Shown: in pieces, positions 49,568-60,811 of the stretch
Layout of the letters: each line of letters starts with the position of its first letter
Numbering within the stretch: position 1 is the first letter of the stretch
Assembly: GCF_030704535.1 (NCBI RefSeq)
Contig: NC_081810.1
Coordinates: 8,566,501-8,630,500, forward strand
Length of the DNA: 64,000 nucleotides
Reading direction: 5' to 3'
Origin: Vitis vinifera
Taxonomy: Eukaryota > Streptophyta > Magnoliopsida > Vitales > Vitaceae
The notes under the pieces: generated by a model
What the model saw: the letters and a program-made list of their open reading frames with translations, nothing else
Told to the model about the DNA's origin: nothing
The model's database searches: none
Translations under genes and position numbers: made by a program

Positions 49568-50911
49568 GGACGGTTAGGTCCGTAGAGGTTTGATTGAGAG
49601 GTCCGTAGAGGTTTGGCTATGAGAGGGGCCTTTCACTTACATGAAATATGACGTAAGAGGAGCTGTGGCGGCTCCACCGTGGAGCTTCTTTGACAGATGT
49701 GCGGTTTGAGAAACCTCCAGAGCATTGGTCTACTCGAAATGGTCAAATATAAAATGATCAATTTTATTCCATAACTCTCTAATCCATTTCTATGTAAGAA
49801 CATCGTATGAAAATACCTTAGAAAGGCTTCACATTTCAAATTCACTGCTATTGCTTCTTGGAGGATCAAATCTTCGAAAAGCGGTAACTTGATGTGAATT
49901 CTTCTATGCATCTTTTGATTTTCACTAGATTTCTTTCTTCTTCTTTTTTTTTTATTATTTAAAAAAAAATGGATTTTTTGTTGGTAGGTTTCATCTGAGG
50001 CTCTGATCATACTGATATGGTGTCTGATTCTGTTATTTGCATGAATTTGTTTGTACCCATTTGATCAGTTTGGGATTTTTGCGATGAATTTCGGTTTTTA
50101 ATCAGTATTGAGGAATTCTGCAAATGACAGAAAAAAAAAAGAAAAAAAAAATCTTTTTTACTTTTAGTTTTTTGGATTCTTCTGAAATCATTAAAAACCC
50201 ACTTCGGTTTCATGGAAGTAGCTTTACTCTGCGTTCTTGTTTGGGTTGGGAGGAAGGATTATAGCAAACCCAAAAGGCTATTGAAGCTTTTTATTGACCT
50301 TCAGCATTTCTTATTGTAGTAATCCTGGGTTCTGTCTTCAGGATTTGAAAGAGACTGGTTTGTTTGATAATTGTGCTAAGGTTTCCATGAATTTTTGCAT
50401 TAGGAATATGATTCAGCGTGTTGATTCTAATTTCTTTATTTATTTCAAAGTGTTAATAATGATTTTTGTTTTGGTATTCAGGTTTAAACCCTATTCTGAA
50501 CGATTTTTCTGCTTGATCACCGAGTATTCGACTAAAGTCTTGTTAGTTTCTCCTCTTTTTTCTTCTCCAGCATAATTCAGTTGATTTTCGAAAGGAAAAA
50601 CCAGGGAATGCTGCAAGATGTATCTGAGTGCTCGGCGTTCTCTCTCTGAAGTATTTGATGTTGCAGATTTACCCCATTTGCCATTCCTCATCTTTGATGA
50701 AACTGAGCGCATATATTGCAGTTCCCTTTCTCTCAGTGCCCAAAAGCAAGATGGGTCAGTAGAGCATAGAATTTGTTGTGTGTTCATACATTACTTGTGT
50801 GGAGACGGTTGAGCTTCTTCTACTATTTAGAACCCCTGCTCTGTAAATAGCATATATTGTATAAGCAGACGAGACTCGGGCTTTATTGTGTGTTAGCTTT
50901 TGTTTATTGGG
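49568..50911 (+). promoter_or_regulatory. Upstream region and probable 5' leader of the CIPK gene
   Basis: No separate gene is seen. A good donor-like site (AAAGCG|GTAACTTG near 49,884) and acceptor-like sites (TATTCAG near 50,480; GTTGCAG near 50,666) allow a leader intron, as in several CIPK genes. A short upstream frame starting at the ATG at 50,618 ends before the main start and could act as a uORF if it is in the mature leader. All of this is inference from sequence. Confidence 0.4.
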
Positions 50912-52258
50912 ATGGAGAGTAAAGGGGCTGTGTTGATGAACAGATATGAATTAGGAAGATTGCTAGGGCAAGGTACCTTTGCTAAGGTTTACTATGCCAG
51001 GAATCTTAAAACTGGCCAGAGTGTGGCCATTAAAGTGATAGACAAAGAGAAGGTTGTGAAGGTAGGGCTCAAAGATCAGATCAAGCGAGAAATATCTGTT
51101 ATGAAACTGGCTAGACACCCTAATGTTTTGCAGCTTTATGAGGTTATGGCCACCAAAAGTAAGATCTACTTTGTTATGGAATATGCTAAAGGTGGTGAGC
51201 TCTTTAAGAAGGTGGCTAAAGGGAAGCTAAAGGAGGAAGTTGCGTGGAAATATTTTAGGCAGCTGATTGATGCTGTTGATTTCTGCCATAGCAGGGGAGT
51301 TTATCACCGTGATCTGAAACCGGAAAACTTATTGTTGGATGAGAATGATAACCTGAAGGTCTCTGATTTTGGATTAAGTGCCATGGCTGAATGCAAGCAT
51401 CAAGATGGGCTACTCCACACCACTTGTGGGACTCCTACCTATGTTGCTCCTGAAGTGATCAACAAAAAAGGCTATGACGGGGCCAAAGCTGACATTTGGT
51501 CTTGTGGGGTGGTCTTATTTGTCCTACTGGCGGGTTATCTCCCATTTCATGATTCAAATTTGATTGAAATGTATAGGAAGATTAGTAAGGCAGAGTTTAA
51601 GTGCCCTAATTGGTTCTCACCAGATGTACGCAGGTTGCTTCAAAAGATATTGGATCCAAATCCCAATACTCGAATTTCCATTGCCAAAATCAAGGAAAGT
51701 TCTTGGTTCAGAAGAGGATTGAAATCCAAACAGATAAAATCTGAAACAGGAAGCAAGGACATGGCTCCTTTGGATACAGATGCAGCTTCGGGTCCCTGCA
51801 AAAGTAATGGTATGGCTTCTGAAGCAAAGCAAGAGTTAGCCAAACCTACAAACCTGAATGCTTTCGATATCATCTCTATTTCTGCTGGTTTTGATCTGTC
51901 TGGCTTGTTCGAGGAACCTTGTCAAAAGAAAAAGGCAATATTTACTTTCAGAAAACCTGCTGCTGTCATCATCTCTCGACTGGAAGAAATTGCCAAGCAT
52001 CTGAGGCTGAAAGTGATGAAGAAGGATGCAGGTTTCATGAAATTTGAGGGCCTGAAGGAAGGTAAGAAAGGAATCTTGTCTATTGATGCAGAGATTTTTG
52101 AGGTGACACCATCTTTTCATTTGGTGGAAGTAAAGAAGTCTAATGGAGATACGTTGGAATATCAGAAGCTACTGAAAGAAGATATAAGACCTGCTCTCCA
52201 AGATATCGTTTGGACTTGGCAAGGTGAGGAGCAGCAGCAACAACAACAGCTTTCCTGA
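50912..52258 (+). CDS. CIPK: CBL-interacting protein kinase (CIPK/SnRK3), intronless, 448 aa
   Basis: The start is placed at the ATG giving [16 protein letters not shown], the usual CIPK N terminus; a longer frame reaches upstream only through a non-ATG codon. Kinase features are all present: Gly loop GQGTFAKVY (19-27), Lys41 (VAIK), catalytic HRDLKPEN (132-139), DFG (152-154), and an activation loop ending [10 protein letters not shown]. The C-terminal regulatory part has the NAF/FISL motif ([18 protein letters not shown], from residue 316), which binds calcineurin B-like calcium sensors and self-inhibits the kinase. It is followed by a PPI-like segment ([13 protein letters not shown]) that in the family binds PP2C phosphatases. 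CIPKs pass calcium signals to ion channels and transporters at the plasma or vacuolar membrane. Lack of introns places it in the intronless CIPK clade. The C terminus ends in a Gln-rich tail ([10 protein letters not shown]). I cannot assign a CIPK number. Confidence 0.95.
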   Translation: MESKGAVLMNRYELGRLLGQGTFAKVYYARNLKTGQSVAIKVIDKEKVVKVGLKDQIKREISVMKLARHPNVLQLYEVMATKSKIYFVMEYAKGGELFKKVAKGKLKEEVAWKYFRQLIDAVDFCHSRGVYHRDLKPENLLLDENDNLKVSDFGLSAMAECKHQDGLLHTTCGTPTYVAPEVINKKGYDGAKADIWSCGVVLFVLLAGYLPFHDSNLIEMYRKISKAEFKCPNWFSPDVRRLLQKILDPNPNTRISIAKIKESSWFRRGLKSKQIKSETGSKDMAPLDTDAASGPCKSNGMASEAKQELAKPTNLNAFDIISISAGFDLSGLFEEPCQKKKAIFTFRKPAAVIISRLEEIAKHLRLKVMKKDAGFMKFEGLKEGKKGILSIDAEIFEVTPSFHLVEVKKSNGDTLEYQKLLKEDIRPALQDIVWTWQGEEQQQQQQLS

Positions 52259-53960
52259 CTGTTCTTATATAGTCAGTTCTTTCATGGGGAATGATATATT
52301 CTGTTTGGTTGTGTATCTTCATAATCTGCCGTTTCTAAATCTTGTCTTCACCCTTAGTGTAGTCTACCTATTTAAATAGACTCTGTTCTTTTGGTGCTTG
52401 TGCTTTATAACTTCTTTTGTCAAACAGATTGTGATATCTTTCAATCACTTCCTCTTGCTGTTCTTTGTCTGTTTTATAAGTTTTCCAGCTATGTTTTTCC
52501 TGAAGTACAAACAATCTTTATCTGTTTGCCGATTTAGAAAGATAGAGAACTAATATTCTCGGTCTACACAAGTTTCCTTGTAACCCATTATATGTCCTTG
52601 TTTGGCACCCCCTTCGATTACTGAAACCAGTTTGAGATGTTTTGGTGCTTGAGAAACCGGTTTCAATGACTGAAAATTTGAAATGTACTTGGACCATAGC
52701 TTTTTTTTTGTTATCTTAGAGTATGGTTACTCGATTTTTTGCCAGTAATCCTTCTGCATTGTGTTTAAGTTATTGCCAACCTTGACTGATCTAATGAGAT
52801 ATTTGTTTGGGGGGAGGGGGGGAGATTTTGGTGACACTCCCTTATCAAAACTTAATTTGAGAGTTGTCCATCAATCCAGCATGTGTGGCCTACGTGTGAT
52901 TCTTGAGAATTGCAAGAGGGTCTACCTCAATTGAGTTAACCAAAAAAAGAAACATATAGAAAGGAGAATACAATTTATGTACATACAAAATAAGAAATAT
53001 ATATGGATAGGCCCCTTTGCCATCACCTTAGGTTGATGATTTTTGTGACTCTGAGGTGTAGGTTAGTTGATGAGTCATTAGGTTCATGTGGTATGTAGCT
53101 ACCAGCTTTTCTAGAGATTCCCTTGGTTGCAGTTAAGTGGGCATAATCTGATTACCATGACCCTCTATGATTCCTCTTGTCCAGACTGATCATGTAGCAT
53201 AAATGGCCAAGGACCAACTGTTACCCGGGGAAGGATTTTCTCCCAAATTCAATCATAATGGAGACTGCCCATTGACTATATATATCATATGGTAAGATTT
53301 GAATAATTAGATAATATCAGTCACTTTGAATTTAGGGTCAGCCTTCCATCTCTGCTTACTGTTGCTTTCTGCATTCAGATATAAATAAGTACAATTATTT
53401 TATACCTAAATAGTAAATTAGGTTAAAACCCAAGAAACAAATCCGACAGTCATGCTTCACTAAGCCCCAAACTATGTAGATAAATACTTTCATGGTATTG
53501 CCATACTGCGATCGAGCCTAAATGTCAAATTTTCAAAAGCTTATGACATTTAGAAAAATTGTTTACTCAACGTGATATCAAAACTCCAATTAATTGGAGA
53601 TCTCAGATTCAAGTCATCCCTCCTTTATTATTCTGTCTGCGTGATGGGTATGGGGCTGAACATGTCTCTCCTTGTCAATCATCATTATTAAGTCAGTGAG
53701 ATCTTTCAAGCTGTGGAAGATCATAAGGAACTCAGCATTTTCATTAACAAGTGCACAACACCATCAAGAAAAAATGGCTGTTATTCAACACAACAAAATC
53801 TAATCTGTGAATTTAAATTAAAGTAAATTGATGCAGTCAAGGAATAGGAATGTAAAAGATTAGAATACATTATTACCAAATGCAGCAATGCTTATTCCAG
53901 GATAAAAAGTTTCTTATTCTTTCTCTGTTATCTGGAAGTAAAACACCCAGCATACTACAG
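52259..53960. other. Intergenic DNA between convergent CIPK and SLX1 genes
   Basis: The two genes converge, so both ends hold 3' UTR. The CIPK 3' UTR probably extends to about 52,450-52,600. There is a poly-G patch near 52,810-52,823. No gene was seen in the rest. Confidence 0.45.
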
Positions 53961-56018
53961 CTACACAAAAATGGGTGAATTGGTCAAGTCAATGATCTCA
54001 GGATGGACAGTAGTAGCTCTTCTCTTCTTGAAACATGGGTTAGTTCTGTAGTCAGGTGAGCAGCTCAATAGATCTATAACCTCAATTTCACAAGAGGTAT
54101 CGAGACTGCTGATTTTTGGTTTACCTCTATCAGCGGCTACTGTAGCTGGCAATTGTTTCATTGTCAGAACTTTATTTTCTTTGCTCAATCCAGAGGTATC
54201 TTTATCAAGAGTTCCTTCTGTGCTATGAGAAGATGTTCTCACTGGGGAATCAATGAGACAAAATGGCGATCTATGTTCATCTTTTGAAGTGGACAAGTCT
54301 GCAGGTTGTCTCATGGCGTTTTCTTGGGTCTTTCCAGAACAATGAACTACTTCTGGAGAGGGTGAGTCCCCTGGTTGTCTCAAGCCATGTTCTTCAATCC
54401 ATCCAAACTGCTCCAGAGCAGTCTCCTCATGGGCTATTACTTGATCAAATCCATCACTGCTGCTGCCTCTTTCACCAAGTTCTTCTTTCTCATCGCCCCT
54501 GGCATTGTCAAAGAAACTCTGATCACTTCCTGAATAGCATGGAAGCTCATCCATGGGAGAAACTTGCACCCTCATGTGCTCTGGCAAGATTGGGCAACCA
54601 GCAGAATGCTTTGTATACTTTGTTGAGAAAAAGTTCACTGTGAGGTTCAAGCTGATAACATATAGAAAAGACGTGAGTATCTGAGGAGAAACCCATATAG
54701 CTTAATGCAGAAAAACATGTCTTATCTATCAAAAATTGGAGGAGAAAATGTCAATACCTCTGCCATGCTGGGAGGGTGAACATGGTGTACGCGAGTTTGA
54801 TCTTATTGGCAATCCCAGAAAGGGATTTGAAACCTGCAGCTGCCTTTCTGACGGCTAGTGACTCTGTTGGGTGCTGCCACGCCCATTCAAACTGCAAGTT
54901 TCAAACAAATTGAACATTCAAATGGGTTGGTAACTAGGCCATAGAGCAAGATAACCCATAGGAGATATTTTTGAACAGAAATTTGAAAATTTGAAAATGG
55001 TGTTTTGAGAATTTGTTTTCAAAACAAGGTGATTTTTTAAAGTAAGTCTTAAACTGTTTTTGGGTATTTTTTGTAAAGTGTTATAAGAAATAATTGGAAA
55101 CTAAGAAAATAGGTTGGAAATTTTTGCATTCTACATAGGGCACATTCACAAAGAACAGGTGGAGAAACATGTTTCGAAAACAAAATTTTATTTTTGAAAG
55201 CAACTTTAAAATTGTTCTCAAAAACTTATTTTTAAGAACTGTTTTGAAAATATTGTCAAAAGAGGCATAACATTTCTAAAACAAGAAATGTTTGCAGATT
55301 ATCCTAATGCTTCTAAAATTGTGAAACAAATGGCTACTCCATTTGAAATTTGGAGCAAGAAATTAAAAATTCAGCTTTAATGATGAAGGAATGCAAACCT
55401 GAAGAGCAGAAACATTTGTTGGGAAACCATAAATACATAGAACCATTTCCCAAGGGCGCTTCCTCTTGGTTTTCCATGCTCCACACGTTATTTCACCGTT
55501 GTGTTGCCTGATTCTACGCCTTGGATTAACTGTAAATCTGTAATTTGGAAGACAAATTAGAATTCGAGCCATTGGACCATAAGATTAAAACCAAAAGGTT
55601 AATATGGATCAGGGTTTTCTGCTAAAGTAGAATGGAAGCGAAGTCTCTACAGCGAAAAATGGTTTAAAAAAATGTAATTTAAGGAAAGAAACCCTAGTGG
55701 TTCACATAGATACAGACACACACAGAAACCCTATTAATCCTTTTGGGTGCTGAGATATTGCAAGAAAAAGAAAAAAAATAGACGATCGTGAGATCCCACG
55801 TTTCTTTGCTTCTTCGGATTGGATTTTTCTCAGCAACCAAACAGAATGAAGCGGAAAAAATGGAAAAGAAGGGAAAAGGGGAGGAACCCGATATAGGAGT
55901 GGCCTTTGTGCCTGGGGCTGAGGGAAGCCAGTAGATAGCAGGCAAAGAAATCATCGCCTTTCTCCTCTGAATTTAGGGTTTCTTCTGAGATTTCTGATCG
56001 CCCCTTTCTCTTCGTCAT
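53961..56018 (-). CDS. SLX1: SLX1/HIGLE-type GIY-YIG structure-specific endonuclease, four exons, 364 aa
   Basis: Exons (minus) are 55888-56018, 55399-55537, 54758-54891 and 53961-54651; all introns are GT-AG and the join is open. SLX1 is the catalytic subunit of a nuclease that cuts branched DNA such as Holliday junctions and flaps with partner SLX4; the Arabidopsis homologue is known as HIGLE. The GIY-YIG fold covers about residues 24-110: [13 protein letters not shown] (strand 1), [19 protein letters not shown] (YIG and catalytic Arg region), [10 protein letters not shown], then FEWAWQHP with the conserved Glu92. Exon 3 adds [20 protein letters not shown] and [13 protein letters not shown]. 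Fungal and animal SLX1 have a C-terminal RING/PHD zinc finger; I see no such Cys/His array in this tail. The tail instead holds VIDLL (326-330), KKRR (343-346) and IIDLT (354-358), which look like two SUMO-interaction motifs around a nuclear localisation signal. The start at 56018 gives [13 protein letters not shown]; an upstream in-frame ATG would add about 22 residues. Confidence 0.9.
54960..55275. mobile_element. Probable MITE remnant in SLX1 intron 2
   Basis: An A/T-rich stretch with internal inverted similarity: GAATTTGTTTTCAAAACAAG on the left, and GTTTTGAAAATATTGTCAAA near the right end. Similar wording (TTTTTAAGAAC, TTTTCAAAA) appears near 44,450-44,710. Ends and target duplication could not be fixed. 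Confidence 0.35.
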
Positions 56019-56340
56019 CACTCTGCCTCTCTTTTGTTTTCGATGAGAATGAATTTGACCGTTACTGCATAAACGAGTCGGCACTTAACTCATGTAGTTT
56101 GAATCTCTTAAAATCCAAAGCCCAACTCGCTTAGGGCCCAACCCGAAGTAATAAGTGTGAGGGAAATTCGATTTGGGAGGAGAAAATAATCCATGTTATA
56201 AAGTGAGTTGCCAAAATATTCCTAAGCAATAATCAAGTGCATCCAAGACCATAGTACATGATGTTTTGAAATTTGATAATTTTTTTGACGAATTTAAAAG
56301 GTGGCATCCATGGGTTGGTGGAATTTGCCCAAATTAAACA
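56019..56340. other. Promoter side of SLX1
   Basis: GCCCAACTCG and GGGCCCAACCCG near 56,121-56,145 resemble GGCCCA-type elements seen in plant housekeeping promoters. No gene was seen. Confidence 0.4.
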
Positions 56341-56344
56341 TTTA

Positions 56345-56653
56345 GTCTATGTTTGGTTCTCAGGAAATTTGAGGGAAAATACAAAGGAAAGATAATAGAG
56401 AGGAAAAGTAAAAGAAAATAAAAAATAAAGTTAAAGATGATAAATTATTTTTATTTGTTATTTTAAACTCATTTTTATTTATTTTAACTCACTAATATAA
56501 AGATTAAATAATTTTAAAATACATAAGTTTCTAACTAATTTTAATTATATTTAATTTTGTTTGAAATATTTTATAATACAACCAAACATAAGAAAATCAT
56601 TTTCATAACATTTTTTTTCTTTCATTTGTGCTTTTCGGGAATCAAACATAACC
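56345..56653. mobile_element. Tourist-like MITE, copy 1
   Basis: The ends are inverted (TATGTTTGGTTCTCAGGAAA on the left, TTTCGGGAATCAAACATAA on the right) and the middle is A/T-rich. It aligns over most of its length with 60541-60806, including ATAAAGATTA(A/T)ATAATTTTAA and AAACATAAGAAAAT. The end sequences suit a PIF/Harbinger (Tourist) MITE, but the 3-bp target duplication is not clear here. Confidence 0.65.
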
Positions 56654-58312
56654 TTAAAATCCACTTCAACCAGAGTATTCCCCATTATTTAGTTTCATTT
56701 TACCTTTGGGAAATACTTATGAAACATAATGGTTTTCCATTTGAGAATATGCTTGAAAAAATATTTTGTAAAAAATAAAATAATTTGGTCCTTTTAAAAA
56801 TTTAAATGTTTGTGTTGATCACGTGCAGCCGTATTCGAGAATTCTACCGAAATATTCTTAAAAGGCTTCGATGTCATCCATAACTTCATTATTTTCTTTC
56901 TTCTCTCTATTGCTAATGTGAATGTGCCGAAGTTGGGGCTCAATATGTGGGCTTGAGACCACCTATTTACAATCCTTAGCGAGCTGGGCTTGCTGTAGCC
57001 TAGCCCATGTACAACCCCTGGTTGTCATTGGCACGTAAACGAATGTAAGTATGCTTACTGACGGGGTCTCTTGTCATTCTATGTCTGGAACTTAACCTTG
57101 ATCCTGCTTTAACCAGCACCTTCATGCATTACTTTCATTATTTTAATACAAAAGGAAAATGTACTACTCTGAATTCATAATCTAGACCTAAAATGTATGA
57201 TTAAATCTAGACTATTGAATGAAAGTATGAAAAGCCGAAACTAAGATACAAATAAATGCGACCTAGGTACAAAGCAATAGAATCGTTCTCTAGGTACAAA
57301 GCAATGGGACCTAGCGATTTGTGATTAGCTACTACTTTTTGGTATGGCACCGATATCGTAGGATGACGACCCTGAGCAAAATCACAAATACTACTATCGC
57401 TTGAAGTTAGAGGTCAAATTGTCACAAAAACTAACCACAAAAGAGAAATTCAGTCTCCAGAAGGCTAAGCCACAAGGAGAAATTCACCCTCCCTTAACAT
57501 CGTCCCTCACTTCATTGTCTTGATGCTCTGTGAAACCCCCCCACTTTCAATTCACAAACACTCAATCTTGACCCTCCATTACATCCACCTAATTAGCATT
57601 TAGGACTAAGACAAACACTCTAAGAGGCAGCTGATGTTACCCTCTGGAGATTCTCTTTTGCACCACCACACAACATCTACCCACTAAACAAATGAGACTG
57701 CTATGTTCCATGAGGTGACAGAAGATCAAAGATTCATTTCTAGAAGCCTCCTAATGTATGAATGAATGTCCAGTAACAAGCCCTGCATATCAGCTAATAT
57801 CACAAAATGCTTAATAGAATAATATTTACACTAAGAACTTCATGCAACGACAGTAACTAAATGACTTCTGTATGCAGAGATTATTCTCTATACTAGTGTG
57901 GGATGCAAAGATGGAAGACTTCAAAGGCTGACAACATTCAGGGTCCTACTTCCACTGTCTGCTAAAAGCAAAATAAATATGCTAGCCATCTCAAGCACCA
58001 AAGACTGATGTATTCCTGAACTCTCATTGAAGTAACCTAAAGCATCATTTTAAGTGAAAAAAAAAAAAGAAGTTCCTAATCAACACATCATCTAGGGAAT
58101 ATTCACTTGGGAAAAAAACCCAAAACAAACAGCTCCATATTCCCTCTATTCAACCACACAATACACATGGGGATCAGAGGTTAAAAGGAACTAACCAGGA
58201 AAAATCGATCTTATTAGTCACCAAATAATAACCCCTTTAAGTCTCATATGATCTACCATGCTTAAAACTTCCCTCCTAGCATACATGCAACAAACAGAAC
58301 TAGCTTCCTGAT
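56654..58312. other. Intergenic DNA, no gene supported
   Basis: No coding frame was recognised. 56,880-57,000 contains GGGCTTGAG and CTGGGCTTGC phrases. A phrase near 57,195-57,245 (TGATTAAATCTAGACTATTG) resembles the dispersed CCGTTGAAT-type repeat. 57,350-58,300 has ordinary composition but no readable product. Confidence 0.4.
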
Positions 58313-58632
58313 GCTATGTTTGATTTGTGGATAGTACTATGAAAGGGAAAAAAATGCTAATCGAAATGATTTTCTTATGTTCCAATGTCATGGAGAAAGG
58401 TGAAGAAAAAATACTAAGAAAAGGAGTAGGAGAAATGTTAAAATATTTTCCTCCCCATTTTCCTTGGATAAAGCTAAGAAAAATTTTAGGAAAGTGTATT
58501 CATCAACAATTTAATTTTATTTCCCTGAACTTTTCTTTAGGCAACGAAACAAGAGAAATATTTTATAAATTTTGCTAATTTTTTTCTTTCCTTACATTTT
58601 TCCATTCAAAGTTTCTGGGAACTAAACACAGC
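58313..58632. mobile_element. Tourist-like MITE, diverged copy
   Basis: The ends read GCTATGTTTGATTTGTGG and CTGGGAACTAAACACAGCC, which are imperfectly inverted and resemble the ends of the copies at 56345 and 60541. The middle shares A/T-rich wording only loosely. It may be a different subfamily. Confidence 0.45.
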
Positions 58633-59261
58633 CTAAAAATCAAATAAAATACCCTTTTCCTAGTTTCATAACTCAAGCTTTCTCTGGTTACAAGATGATC
58701 ATCCTTTTCCACTGAAATCCGGATATTGATGCATATAAGATTAGAGTGATAAATTGCATCAGAGGAGTAAGAAAAAGAGCACAGAAGCAAAGGAACAAAT
58801 TTGAAGCTAGTGTCGAATCCTTTCAAATTGAGGCCCTAACATTCCATAGTTCTGAAATGTCATCTGGGCTCCTGAGGTAAGAAGTCTTCTGTGAAGAAAC
58901 AGCATTATAGATCATAAATAATATATATTTAGGGTGGCTAAGCCCCATAAATAAACTGCATTTGAAACAAAAGCCACAATCTATACAGAAACAGGAGTAC
59001 AACAGTAAGGATTTGTTCGGATCCGAGGAAAAATACAAGGGATATTGAAAGGAAAATAAAATGCTAAAAATTAAGCAGGGAAACGAATCCATGCTTGTCC
59101 AGAGTAAGTTCGAACATTTTGATTCCCATTTCAAGATCCAAAGAGGGAATCCCATGGTATTACTATTTCGAATTATCGGCAAATTGCACAGCAGCCAGAA
59201 ATTCAAACCTGGAAAGTACTAAAATTCCCGAAAGAGAAAAAGAAAATTGAAGAGGAAAAGA
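58633..59261 (-). other. Probable 3' UTR and flank of the 87-aa membrane protein gene
   Basis: Downstream of the stop codon of the small gene. A short element-like stretch at about 59,009-59,090 (GGATTTGTTCGGATCC ... GGGAAACGAATCC) has inverted ends and could be a deleted MITE. No other gene was seen. Confidence 0.4.
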
Positions 59262-59624
59262 TCAATCGGAAGGCTTGGAGGACGAAACCAAATGCCTCCA
59301 GAGATAGCGCCCGCTTGCCATGTCCACGCATGTCCAGAACCCCGATCCTATTGCCGACAACACCTGCCCGAAAAGACAAAAACAAAAACAACCCTCAACT
59401 CAATTAATTGAATGGAATCCAAACAAACAAAAAAGAAAAAAAACAAAACCCTAGAAAGGAACCTTGGAGGACTTGGGAGTGGAGTCGTGGGGATCATTGT
59501 CATCTCGATCACCGTCGGCGGGAGCATCGGCGACGACTTGAGGTTGGGATTTGAGGTTCCTGAGAACGAAGAATCCGGCGAGGGTGGCGGAGAGGAATAT
59601 GAGAATGAGCCTGAGCGGACACAT
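59262..59624 (-). CDS. Small single-pass membrane protein, two exons, 87 aa
   Basis: Exons (minus) are 59463-59624 (54 codons) and 59262-59363 (33 codons and stop), with a 99-bp GT-AG intron in phase 0. The N terminus MCPLRLILIFLSATLAGFFV is a clear hydrophobic segment (signal anchor or cleavable signal). It is followed by RNLKSQPQ, a hydrophilic acidic stretch (DAPADGDRDDNDPHDSTPK) and then VLSAIGSGFWTCVDMASGRY and LWRHLVSSSKPSD. The well-formed splice sites, the change in composition between flanks and exons, and the Trp/Cys-rich tail argue that it is a real gene, probably one of the small conserved plant membrane proteins. I do not recognise a named family, and no function is claimed. The leader upstream is GC-rich, as in many expressed plant genes. 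Confidence 0.75.
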
Positions 59625-60540
59625 TTCGATTTTGCCTTCTCCGGCGGGCGGAGAGACGCGGTGGGGAACGACCTTCTTGAAGTCAGAATAGGGAGAAAGG
59701 CAAAGTAGTGGGTGGGTGCAGTTGAAGATTTGTCAAAAGTTTGGTTGCGGATATTAGACTTTTCCTTTGCGCATGTTTTTTAATTTCTTCCTTTTTTTTT
59801 TCTTTTTTTTTAATAGGTATGGGAGAGTTATGCTGTGATTCATCTCCCAAATTGGTGCTTTCTCATTGATGATGAATTAAAAATAAAAAATAAAAATAAA
59901 ATAAAATAAAAAAGGAAAATTTGGTGAACGCTGACGATGGTTAGTTTAGTTTGGTATAATGCGGGTGTAAAAAAACTGATTAGTTTGTTATATTATAAAT
60001 GTAATTTAGTGCTCCTTTAGGTTTATTTTAAATTAACAAATAGTAAAAAAAAATTATATAAAATAATGTAATTATTGGATAAAAAAATATTGATTTATTT
60101 TTTTTTCTTAAGATTTATTTTTAAAATATGAGTTTATAATTAAAAAAAAAAGACAATTTAGCTTTTATTAATAGTTACCACCAAATCCTATAACATGAAA
60201 TCTTATTTTACAATTATGTGATAATATTTTAATATAAGAATAAATGCAGCCTTAAATTGTACAAAAATAAATAAGATCAAATATCAAATACTATAAATTA
60301 AGATCAAGGCCTAAATACAAAATAATACAACCATTCTCAAGTGCAAATTTGTGACTGTCAACTTCTGATATGACATTTAAAAACCATTTTTCCGTATAGA
60401 GGATAGAGCCTTGACCACTTTTGGGTATGGCATTAAAACCTTTGCACATGGCCCTCTTGCCCTTCAAAATATACATACGGAGTTTCTTTCAAAGTAATTG
60501 TTGAAACGTTTCGAAACTTAAGGTTATTCAATACAATTTT
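59625..60540. other. Promoter side of the small membrane-protein gene and intergenic DNA
   Basis: 59,625-59,710 is probably 5' leader. Beyond it are poly-T and AAAAT tracts and AT-rich sequence without a gene. Confidence 0.4.
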
Positions 60541-60806
60541 AGGCCATGTTTGGTTCCCCAAAATTTGGAGGAAAAAAGATAGAGAAAAAATAAAATAAAA
60601 TAAATTCAAAGTTAATAAATTTTTTTTTAAAATTTATTTTACTTATTTTCTTCCATGATATAAAGATTATATAATTTTAAAATGTATAAATTTTTAATTA
60701 TATTTAATTTTCTTTGGTATTTTCATAATATAACAAAACATAAGAAAATAATTTTTCTTAATATTTTTTTTTATTTCATTTATATTTTTCGGGAACCAAA
60801 TATAGT
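60541..60806. mobile_element. Tourist-like MITE, copy 2
   Basis: The left end GGCCATGTTTGGTTCCCC and right end TTTCGGGAACCAAATATAG are inverted, and TTA lies outside both ends (before GGCCATG and after ATAGTA), as in PIF/Harbinger insertions. The middle matches copy 1 at 56345-56653. It has no coding capacity. Confidence 0.65.
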
Positions 60807-60811
60807 ATTAG

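Noticed and set aside
50900-50911. Extended CIPK N terminus (four extra residues)
   Set aside because: It would start at TTG; the ATG at 50912 gives the normal CIPK N terminus.
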